Assembly (NCBI GenBank): GCA_028023455.1
Contig: JAQFVV010012400.1
Location: forward strand, 15,305,490 to 15,369,489
From: Epiperipatus broadwayi
Taxonomy: Eukaryota; Onychophora; Udeonychophora; Euonychophora; Peripatidae
Length of the DNA stretch: 64,000 nucleotides
Direction: 5' to 3'
Shown here: piece by piece, positions 12,777 through 21,200 of the stretch
Layout of the letters: each line of letters begins with the position of its first letter
How positions within the stretch are numbered: position 1 is the stretch's first letter
The notes under the pieces: generated by a model
The model's input: the letters and a program-made list of their open reading frames with translations, nothing else
Told to the model about the DNA's origin: nothing
Databases searched by the model: none
Translations under genes and position numbers: made by a program

Positions 12777-13313
12777 TTAATTGATATAACCTTGAAAATT
12801 GTGTGAACTCTTCTTTTTTCTCGCCGCCTTGAATGCTTTTTTCTCTTGCTTGGAGAGAGACTGGGTTTTTTCCTGTTCTGCGGTTTTTGTCTCTGGCCGC
12901 TCACTGTCTAAAGATTTCCGTTCTAAAAAATCTTCGAATGTGTCAATTTCATTTTCACTTTTGGCCATCTTTTCCTGTAATTCCATTTCATACTGCTGCC
13001 AACTCTCTACCTGTTCGGATAATTGTGACTTTGTGAGTTCGCTTTTTAAATCTTCGTTCGATCTTTCAAAAGTCTGACATTCTGAAAATTTGCTTTGTAA
13101 TTTTTTACTAAATTCTGAATTTTGTTGTTCCAGTTCTTTTAATTTAGTTAATTCATAAACACCCAGTTTTAATTTGTGCACTTCTTTTGATAGTTCTTTA
13201 AATTGCAAGTTGAGTTGTAGCTCCGATTGCGTCTTTCTCTCAAGCATGGCAGCTAATTTTTGGTTACATGACTCCAATTCTTGTAGTTTAGTGATCTGTC
13301 TTTGTCTTTGCAA
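12777..13313 (-). CDS. Coiled-coil protein frame of the LTR element
   Basis: This frame encodes 178 residues, highly charged and rich in Glu, Lys, Gln and Leu with few aromatics. Residues 1 to about 130 read as a long continuous coiled coil (for example KLQELESCNQKLAAM, LTKLKELEQQNSEF), and the C-terminal third ends in a Lys/Arg-rich tail (KAFKAARKKKSS). It starts on a TTG inside the end of gag and lies in the +1 frame relative to gag, overlapping it by 26 bases at a run of six T (13312-13317 as A on the forward strand). It either needs a +1 frameshift or was once continuous with gag. It occupies the place where protease and RT would be. I know of no standard LTR-element protein like it. A captured host coiled-coil segment or an extended gag tail are both possible. 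Confidence 0.7.
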   Translation of the reverse strand: MQRQRQITKLQELESCNQKLAAMLERKTQSELQLNLQFKELSKEVHKLKLGVYELTKLKELEQQNSEFSKKLQSKFSECQTFERSNEDLKSELTKSQLSEQVESWQQYEMELQEKMAKSENEIDTFEDFLERKSLDSERPETKTAEQEKTQSLSKQEKKAFKAARKKKSSHNFQGYIN

Positions 13314-14149
13314 AAAAGTCCTCTCTCACAGCCATGCTTTGTCCCTTAGTTGATACATAGCCAATGGAATACGTTGTATCATCTGTGCCTGGATTACATT
13401 TTGTTTGTCGTGGTTTTTTGCATACAGCTGTTAAATGTCCTTTAAATCCGCAGTTATAACAGTTTTCTTTTCTCCATTTACAATTTTTAGATACATGGCC
13501 AGTTTTACCACAGCAGAAACATTTTACTGTTAACATTTTCTCTCTGTTAAGATTTTCATTCTTCAGATGCTGACTTCGACCTGTTTTATAAACTGCCATC
13601 TTTCTGGTCTCTTCTGACTTGTTTCTAAAAGCTATGGCTTGCTCAATTACTGCTTCATATGCTATTCCTTTTTTAATAGCCACTTCATATGATAAGTCGC
13701 TTTCCGTTAACAACGTCTGTCGCAATCTTTCGTCATACATTCCCCACAATAATTGATCCACCAAAACTTGTTCTAAAAATTCGCCATAATCACAGTTTTT
13801 TGCCAGCTGTTTTAATGCTATATCATAGTCTTTAATTTTTTCCTCCCTGGCTTGTTTTCTATTTCTCAGAGTTAATCTAGCTACGTGTCTAGACGGCTTT
13901 GGGCTAAAATACTCTGTTAATTTTTTAACTATATCTTCAAACTGTACTCCATCAGTTATCAGTCCGTTCCATAATTTATTAATAATTTCTATGACTTTGC
14001 ATCCTCCTAAACATAAAAGTGCAGCCACTTTTTTTTCATTATTTTTTATCCCATTTAACTTGAAAAAATTTTCCAATTCCATTATATAGAGAGGCCATTC
14101 CTCGGCATTCAATGCTAAATTCAGGAATACTGCTTTGTCCTAACGACAT
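13288..14149 (-). CDS. Gag with two CCHC zinc knuckles
   Basis: The main frame (13288-14112, 274 codons) has a capsid-like helical region starting near WPLYIMELENFF, with a DYDIALKQLAKNCDY segment around residues 95-110. Two adjacent zinc knuckles follow: CFCCGKTGHVSKNC (residues 198-211) and CYNCGFKGHLTAVC (218-231). It would bind and package the element RNA. This frame has no ATG start: it opens after a TAG with only CTG/TTG codons. The likely true ATG is at 14149 in the neighbouring frame, which reads MSLGQSSIPEFSIE before running out of register near 14105-14112. This suggests a small deletion there, so this copy may not make full-length Gag. The related old copy near 5750 keeps the same order around its WPL motif. 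Confidence 0.85.
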
Positions 14150-14221
14150 TTTACTTGTTTCAAAATGTATCGGTTGACTTTCTCTTCTCGCTTATTCTTT
14201 CAAGTTTTACTAGGTTTGAAA

Positions 14222-14239
14222 CTTAGACTGCGCCAATCT
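14222..14239 (-). other. Primer binding site of the LTR element
   Basis: Directly inside the 5' LTR the minus strand reads AGAT then TGGCGCAGTCTAAG. The TGG start complements a tRNA 3' CCA end. The TGGCGCAGTC core resembles serine-tRNA primer sites described for some Ty3/gypsy elements; that assignment is from memory and tentative. The old element at 548-6898 has a diverged version in the same position. Confidence 0.75.
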
Positions 14240-14673
14240 TGTAATGTCTTCGCCCCTAAGCTTTTCCAGAGGGGTAGAAAAACACTTACAATCTGATCGA
14301 AACTTGGCTGAACAACTCTTAAATCTGTTGTGCAGCAAATAGCTCTTAATAGTTTTACGTATTCACCTCTGTTAACAAGACTGTAACAAGTGCGCGATGT
14401 TTTTCTCTAGCAGTTTATATATCCCTCTGAGTTCTTTTGTTAAGTCTTATCTGCTACATTCCGAAAACTTAATCGCGTGTTTTCCAAATCCGTTTTATTG
14501 TTCTTACTTTAATTAGTTATTTTTATCTCTGATAAAAATAATCCCACAACTTGTTTTTAATTATAATTATTTTCCATTATAATTATTTTTACTTTCAATA
14601 AAATAAATCGAAAACTTCTGGAGTAAATTGTCTCTAGTAAACTCGCTGTTTATTTCTCACAACGAATACAACA
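14240..14673 (-). repeat. 5' LTR with TATA box
   Basis: Starts TGTAATG and ends ACAACA on the forward strand. On the minus strand a TATATAA-type box (about 14411-14421) is followed by a GC-richer segment (GCGCACTTG), suitable for an LTR promoter driving gag. An AATAAA also lies in the LTR. Confidence 0.88.
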
Positions 14674-14842
14674 GCCCTACAATTTGATTACAATATAATA
14701 CAATAATTTATAAGAAATTTTAAAAATTAAATTTATTTGTATCAGATAAATAATTTTTTATCGTGTTCGGATAGCGGCGGGCACACGTAAAATGGTCTGC
14801 AGGCGCCATGGTGCCCGTGGGCATAGGATTGGGGACCTAGGG

Positions 14843-15983
14843 GATATTAGCTTAATGTATTCGTTCTGTCACTTGTAAACTCACTTCATAGTCTCATGAT
14901 TTTATTAGATATTTAATTTTTTAAAGCAGAACTATATTATTATTTAAGCTAATTTGATAGTTGATATTATTAAAGAATATAGTTATTGTTGATTTAGATA
15001 CATTTTAGATGAACATAATTATTTATCTGAGCTGGATCAAGTGATTATAATTACATATTTCCTGGAAGTGAGGGTACACTATATAAAAACTAATAAAAAT
15101 ACTTCATCCTAAAAAATAAAGTGAAAAAACACAAGAGATGAAAAATATTGTTATAATTTTTTTATAATTGTTTTTTTTTTTTTCAAATTATTTTAATTTA
15201 AAAACATTTTTAAGTAATTCGAACTTCTACTTATTTCAATTTTTTTCTGTTCTCCTTGACTTAGAATTAAACAAGTTTTACTGTTTATAAATTTTCCAAG
15301 ATTAGTAAAAACTTTTCAAAATAATTTTTTATAAGACTTTTAAATTAGCAATTAGCATCAGTTTTTTTTTTGATCACACTAAATTTAAACTATAGAATAT
15401 ATAAAGATATTGTAGATCATATGATCTTTTGCTATAGATTCAACTTCCATATTTTGACAAAGACAAAAAGTTTATCAAAACCAATCCAGTTCAAGATTAG
15501 AAACAGAAGAAACACATACTATGAAGAAAATTATTACATTGGAGACTTTAGACAGAATAAGGATTCTAATGAAAGAAACAAGCAAAATATTTCTTGTGAA
15601 AACTTTAAAAAACTTGGAAAATCATAAGATGAAATTAATGTATTAGTTGTCAAAATCATATGAAGAAAAATTGTTATAACTCATTGTTACACAGAAAAAA
15701 TTAAAAGATAATATTAATTAAAACAAATCAAAATTCAATTTCTGTAAGAGAAGAATTTATTGCTTTTAAGCTTAAAAGTTTTCATTGTATATGTATATAA
15801 AAATAATGGATGAATGATTAATTTTTCATTGCTGGTCCATAAATATATTGTAACTGATGAAAAATGAGAGTGATGAGAGGGGCTTTGTTATGTGCTAAAC
15901 TTTGGATGTCAAATCTGTATTGGATAAAGAATAAACATGAGAAAGAGACTTTGTTTATATGCCCTAGCTCGGATTGTCAAATC
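14843..15983. other. AT-rich stretch, no gene recognised
   Basis: It contains an 85-codon open frame at 15370-15627 without recognisable motifs, and T-rich runs near 15170. Nothing else was identified. Confidence 0.4.
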
Positions 15984-16064
15984 TGGTGGTCGCTGCCATA
16001 CAAACAGTTGTCCCGGGTTTGTGGGTTCGTTTCCCGGCCGATGCTTTGACACATGAAAAAAAAA
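15984..16064 (+). mobile_element. tRNA-derived SINE, 5'-damaged copy
   Basis: It reads TGGTGGTCG (A-box-like), then GTTGTCCCGGGTTTGTGG, a B-box GGGTTCGTTTCCC, and GGCCGATGCTTTGACAC followed by a run of nine A. The same order occurs on the minus strand at 24735-24835, ending in GGCCGATGCTATGACAC and another A run. Two copies that share a tRNA-like head and a poly(A) tail define a SINE family. Confidence 0.75.
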
Positions 16065-16789
16065 TCTGTACTGGTATAAAAATAACAACATAGAATTTCT
16101 CTTGATAATGACTCAAGTCTTTGAACAAGCTAAATTTGTAACAGTACAAAATAAGGAAAGCTTTAATTAATACATTTATTATAATAAAATATGAACTAAT
16201 ATGAATATGAAAATCTGAAACAGAATAAACTGATCATATGAGAATGTTAACTCTTATTTGCCCTATGTATTGTACAGAGTTAAAATCTATAAATAGTATT
16301 AATTATACAATACCAAATCTGTAATAATATAAATAGGCTAGTTAAAATTAATAGTGCTGCACAAGTTAAATAAACCAAATCTGTAAAGGAATAAAAATGA
16401 GCAAAGGTTAAGCAAGCTCTATTAATAAAATAATCCAAAATCTCTATTGGAATAATGTTCAAAATTTATAAATAATATTTATATACTAGATAAATATCAA
16501 CCCAATTGGATGCCAATATCGTCTACACAATATAAAATAATGTACTGTATTTAAAAATTATGAGATATATTAATTTCCTTCATTCATAAATAACTCTTTT
16601 ATTACTATTTGCTAAATTTATACCATATTAAAAGCAAATGAAATTATTTAAGTTTAATGATTATATAAAATTTATTATAATAATTTATTAACTAGTTCTT
16701 ATATGAATGGGTGTTCATAAAAACGTAAATTCACTTTTAATAATTACTGAATTCTAGTATGATAATAAAATTTATATTATTTTATTAAC
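16065..16789. other. AT-rich stretch with short repeated words
   Basis: A phrase like CCAAATCTGTAA recurs at 16313 and 16376, with related words between, suggesting a decayed short tandem array. No gene seen. Confidence 0.4.
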
Positions 16790-16919
16790 CAAATTTTATA
16801 TAAATTAAATTTATTTGTATCAGATAAATAATGTTTTATCGTGTTCAGATAGCAGCGGGCACACGTAAAACGGTCCGCGAGCGCCATGGTGCCCGCGGGC
16901 ATAGAGTTGGGGACCCCTG
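16790..16919. mobile_element. Right end of a second hAT MITE copy
   Basis: The segment matches 14710-14835 closely (TTTGTATCAGATAAATAA, CGGGCACACGTAAAA, GCGCCATGGTGCCCG). It ends in GTTGGGGACCCCTG, a full hAT terminus better preserved than that of the first copy. The left half was not found, so the copy is truncated. Confidence 0.8.
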
Positions 16920-17209
16920 TGTTACAATGTATATGATAATGCTTATTTAAAGTCTAAGCCAGGGTGGTACAATATATATTAAATAAATAATCATCTTTAT
17001 TATCAAATAAGAAATTACAAGTCAACAGATGGTGTTTCAGCAAAGTGCTGATATTTCACTAAGTCAAAAATATAGATATATAGCAAATCTCTTCTAATGA
17101 CATTAAGTTCAGCATAGACAATATACTTATAATATTAATTTAAAAAATATTACAATATATGATTAATTTATAATATATAGTATTAATAACAAATATAAAA
17201 AAGCAAACC

Positions 17210-18255
17210 CTCTAACATCAATTTATTTTTAAAAGCTAAAGTACTCCATAAATCTAACATTGAGAGGAAGCTTATTATAAAATCTCATACATTAAAAGCT
17301 GAAGCTTTTAGTAAAAATTCTTCTTTTAAAATCTGACATATCACAATCACGTTCAAAATGAGTATTATATTTCATAAAGTTTTCTCTCTTAGTTTAGTGT
17401 TAAGATATACCAAAACAACTAAGAATTTTATTTACTTTGCAACACAAGTACAATTTATTCTTCTGTTCCATCTTAAGTGATTTAGACAATTTAAGATAGG
17501 GAGTTATATGTGAAAACTTATGTAAAGCATAACAATAACTTAAACTGGAATTTTGAATCTTTTGAATAACTGAACAGAAATGCTCAAGTTTGAACCAATA
17601 ATTAACATAGACAAACTAAAAATATCATATAGAAAAGCTTAATATGATGGGGGTAAATAAATAGCTTCAATTAGGAATCGAAGACTAAATCAAGATTCTT
17701 ACAGTTATGAACAATAGGAAAATTATAATCTACCAGCTTTCTACCTAGGGCCATATGCTTAATTCTACCAAGGCCAACTCTAGAACCATAAAATAACAGT
17801 AGCTTTAGCCAATATTTTTTAGATATTTCTACAATAGCTGCCAAAGCACATTCAAACTTCTTTAAACTTTCTGAAAAATAATGCTGAGTATCATCAGTAA
17901 AATTATGATAATTAGAAAAATGTTAATGAAATATAAAATCAGATATATATATTGTATAATATACAAAAGTGGATCCATAGCTGAATACTCAGCTGTTAGA
18001 AATATATCAGACAAAGCACCATCTTATTTTCTATCCATGAAATGACTATTTATAAAATGTAAACCATTATTATTTCAAATCAAAATATTCCAATCCAGCT
18101 AATATAAATTTCCTAGAAAGCATATCAAATATCTTAGAATAGTCTAACAGGCAAAAACCACAAGATTGGAAATAATATCTCATAATATCATCAGTCAGAT
18201 AACTCGAGGCAGCCAAATCTACACTAGATAAAACAGGAAGTTTTCATATTAAAAA
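17210..18255 (-). pseudogene. CR1/L2-like LINE reverse transcriptase remnant
   Basis: Read on the minus strand, about 18200-18080 gives an LLDYSKIFDML segment, the A-type motif LLDxSKAFDxV with its Asp. About 17910-17880 gives FTDDTQHYFS, the FADDTQ catalytic motif with the YADD-type aspartates. Downstream (17870 to about 17290) a long decayed thumb/C-terminal region continues. Stops and frameshifts are frequent. The DDTQ motif and spacing are typical of the CR1/L2/Jockey LINE group. It abuts the PLE pseudo-LTR at 18270. Confidence 0.7.
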
Positions 18256-18269
18256 CCAATTTACAATTG

Positions 18270-18600
18270 TAAAAATATGTTGGACTGTTTCCATCATCTA
18301 TCACTAAATGTTGAATGTATAGAAAATTTTAAACTATATTTAAACATTTCAAAATTGTTAGTATATAACAGGCAAATAGATAACACAGGTTAGTAATGAC
18401 ACAATGTTTCAAGTAGTATTATTCTCCATTCTTTGCTAATCTAACCAGTGACAGTATTAGCATAGGAGTCAAACTCACACCTTTAGATCCTCGAATATCG
18501 AATTTAAGGCAAGTGCTCTAATCAACTGAGCTATTCTGTCAAAGAGAACTGACAGCAAAAAATTCATATATTTACATATTAGGAATAGTGCAATCCTTCT
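18270..18600 (-). repeat. 3' pseudo-LTR of PLE 1
   Basis: It lies just after the decayed GIY-YIG end and matches 20870-21200 throughout. It contains the tRNA-like block at 18460-18540. Confidence 0.75.
18460..18540 (-). other. tRNA-like block in PLE 1 3' pseudo-LTR
   Basis: On the minus strand it reads ATAGCTCAGTTGATTAGAGC, a good tRNA D-arm/A-box with paired GCTC and GAGC. This is followed by an anticodon-arm-like CTTGCCTTAAATTC and a B-box-like GAGTTTGACTCC. It has no clean acceptor stem, so it is not a functional tRNA gene. The same block lies in every copy of this PLE end (21068, 28228, 28906, 29303). Confidence 0.7.
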
Positions 18601-20640
18601 AGAGTTTTTTTATTAGTTTTTCTAAGAGCAAAGTTAATTAGAGACTTCCTTATATTGTGTATTGCCAAACTAAGTTGACTTATAGGAATATTTGCTATTC
18701 CTTTTTATCCAATATTATTGTATTTTCCAATTAAACATATGATCCTTAATACATACATGGTCTACTACTGTAGACACATGTTTTTTTTCTCTTAACCAAT
18801 AGTTTGTATTCTTTCAATCATTGTTCAACAGTGCCAATGTACTTTTACATCCACATTTATATATATTACATAGATGCAGTTTTTTTCTTCAGCATTTACA
18901 GCTTAGGCTTGATAGAATTAAGATTTCCTCAAAGTGTGATATGGCTTTGGAAAGAAAGCTGTTCTAATGTTATATTGACTGCAGATTTTCTTTGTCTGCC
19001 ATTCCTCGTATGTATGAATACACTATAGTAGCAATTTTTTTTTATTTTGGCAACTCATTTGGCAGCCTATTAAAGGTTGTTTTAATGACTGCTGATATAT
19101 AACCATTCTTCATGAGATATTGTTTTATGTGAATCTTTTTTAATTTCTAAAACATTAATTTCTGAACAAACTTCCTTAGTTCTGTTCCATAGTGATAGTA
19201 TAATCCCATGTTTAGTGCTTCTAGTATGATTGGATGTACATGCCAGTTTGTGTTAGTCTCCTATACACTATTGTTCTTCATTTACCATGAGATAGATAGT
19301 CTTGTTATAAGAACATCTATCTAAGAATGCAAATTTTTTTCCTCATTCTGACTCCAATGTCAATTTAATTGAAGAAGATATGTTGCTAATACACATCAAG
19401 AATGACTAATTGTGCCTCATCATGCAGTTACACCAAAAATGTATTATCAACATAGCAAAGCCTGACTTTAGCATGAAATAGTATTTGTGTCTGTGGTTTC
19501 AAGTTATTTCATGTAAATATTGCTCAGCAAGAGTGAGAGTGGTGATCCCATGGCCATCCCCTGATTTTATAAAGTATGTTGTTATGCAGAATGTTTATAA
19601 TCCCAGTATACTATCAATAGGTAAAGTTGTTTCTAGTTTGTAGACTATCATCATCATATAAACCCTTCCTTACAATAAACAATATCTCATCACATGATAC
19701 TTATAAATAAACTTTCCATGGTAAAGTTTACCAATATCTCAGTTCATTCCATTTTAAGCCAATAAACATCATATGATCATCATTTCTTATTTCTTTCCAT
19801 TTTCATGTCCTTGATTAATTCTACAAAGTGCTTAGAATCCCTGATGAAAGATTGTGTCCTGTATGCCAATGGACTAAGAACTTTGAAAAGAAATCTGGAC
19901 AAATTTTGACATGGTGAATTTCTAGAACTAACAATAGGCCTTAATGGAACATTGTCTTTATAAATTTTAAGTAGTTCATATAGGTGAGGAATCTTGCTGA
20001 AATATGAAATTAATTTCCTTTTTTCTGAATTACTAAAATACCTGCAATGCTTCCGAAGTAATGCTTCTAATTTTTACTTCTGTATTTGGAATTGGATTTC
20101 TTGCTGCCCTGCTGTAAGAAGTCATTGTACTTTGCTATCATAATCAGTTTTATCCATCACAATTATAGTGTTATCTTTGTCAGCAGGAAGAATGAATATA
20201 GATATATTCTGTTTGAGATATTTAATAACTTTCCTCTCATCATATGAAAGTTTTGATTTCTACTTTTGATGTCTCTCAAATGTCTGTTTAACTCTCCAGC
20301 ATAATTTTTCTGCTTCTTCCAGAGACAATTTTTGGGTAACTTCCTCAGTGGCTGCCTTTATATCCAATAATGAGACAGTAGATGGTGTAATGGCAAAATT
20401 CAAACCCTTTCCAAGAATAGATAATTCAGCATCAGTAAGATATTTAGAACTAAGATTTTTCAATGATGAAGCTGATAGATTGCTAGTTGCAGTTGACTTA
20501 CCATTCTTCCATGTCATTTACAATAGGATCTTTTCACTGCTTGACAAATTCTTGACAAAATTTATCTGTAAGTTTATTTTTTATAAAACATCCCACATTT
20601 CTAATAGAATGCAAGGTTTGACAAACCACTGAACATTTAT
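18601..20640 (-). pseudogene. PLE 1 reverse transcriptase/GIY-YIG remnant
   Basis: Near 20517-20260 the frame reads LSSKYLTDAELSILGKGLNF and ends KLCWRVKQTF, the conserved N-terminal PLE region before the RT. Near 19560-19510 it reads GMAMGSPLSLLLSNIYM, the PLE RT motif around GxAMGSPxSP. Near 19457-19443 it reads CYVDNTF, the catalytic YVDD with the second Asp changed to Asn. Around 18900-18600 the C-terminal GIY-YIG region is only recognisable by a final HNIRKSLINFALRK piece. The order matches a complete PLE open reading frame. The Asp change, stops and frameshifts make it inactive. Confidence 0.8.
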
Positions 20641-20869
20641 TCTTTCTTTCAATAAGACCTCATTTTCTCTCTGAATAAGATTTTAATTGAAAACCCTTAG
20701 GAATAATCCCTTCCCATTTTTATTTAGATAAGAAAGTTGTGATTTTCTGATTCAATCAGTTTTAGATTTAATTTTTCATTACGTCTAAACTTCAACATAG
20801 TATTAATCCTACTGAGTACTTAGTATTTGCCTGAAGATGTGTGATGTTGGTATATTAGATATGAAAATA

Positions 20870-21200
20870 TATTGGACAATTTCAATCATCTATCAGTAAA
20901 TGTTGAATGTACAGAAAATTTGAAACTTTTATTTAAACTTTTCAAATACAAACAACTTGTTAGTACTAACACACAAATAGACAACATAGTTAATAATAAC
21001 ACTTTGTTTCAATTAGTATTATTCTCCACTCTTCTCCAGGTGTTGCTGCCTGACCACTGACAGTATTAGCATAGGAGTTGAACTTGCACTTTTAGATTTT
21101 CGAATATTGAATTTAAGGCAAATGCTCTAACCAACTAAGTCAACAGATAGTAGAAATTTCATAGAAGTACATATGAGAATTGGTTCAAATCTTCCTATGT
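20870..21200 (-). repeat. 5' pseudo-LTR of PLE 1
   Basis: Direct-repeat partner of 18270-18600. It carries the tRNA-like block at 21068-21146 on the minus strand (TTAGTTGGTTAGAGC, B-box-like AAGTTCAACTCC). Confidence 0.75.

Larger units (their letters stand above)
12243..14673 (-). mobile_element. Young non-autonomous LTR retrotransposon (gag plus coiled coil, no pol)
   Basis: The element is complete on the minus strand. It has the 5' LTR 14240-14673, a primer site directly inside, gag, a coiled-coil frame, a polypurine tract and the 3' LTR 12243-12675. A 5-bp target duplication GCCCT flanks it exactly (12238-12242 and 14674-14678). The LTRs differ at about a dozen positions over some 434 bases by eye, so the insertion is fairly recent. 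No protease, RT, RNase H or integrase is present in the 1.56 kb interior, so it must depend on enzymes from a relative. It sits inside the hAT element at 12008-14835. Confidence 0.92.
12008..14835. mobile_element. Short hAT element (about 390 bp) split by an LTR element
   Basis: The left end CAGGGATCCCCAACC (12008) and the right end ATTGGGGAC (to 14835) are inverted copies of a hAT terminus. The word CCTAGGG occurs just outside the left end and again at 14836-14842, consistent with a damaged 8-bp target duplication. Removing the LTR insertion leaves about 390 bp, too short for a transposase, so this is a non-autonomous element. The left part holds a tandem repeat of 31 bases starting with TGGCGGGCACC at 12062 and 12093. 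A second right-end copy lies at 16790-16919. Confidence 0.8.
18270..21200 (-). mobile_element. Penelope-like element 1 with pseudo-LTRs
   Basis: Two direct repeats (18270-18600 and 20870-21200) flank a minus-strand PLE coding region. This is the pseudo-LTR arrangement known for PLEs. The repeats share the words GTTGGAC/ATTGGAC, CATCTATCA, TAAATGTTGAATGTA and CAGTATTAGCATAGGAGT, and both include a tRNA-like block. Fragments of the same family occur at 27960-29540. Confidence 0.8.

Noticed and set aside
12799-13077. Plus-strand frames opposite the coiled-coil region
   Set aside because: Antisense shadows of a composition-biased coding sequence.
18460-18540. A functional tRNA gene
   Set aside because: A-box and B-box are present but acceptor and anticodon stems do not close, and the block recurs as part of a PLE end.
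20836-20872. Hammerhead core on the plus strand (CTGAAGA ... TGAAA)
   Set aside because: It lies antisense to PLE 1, has no convincing helix II and does not recur at the other end of the element.
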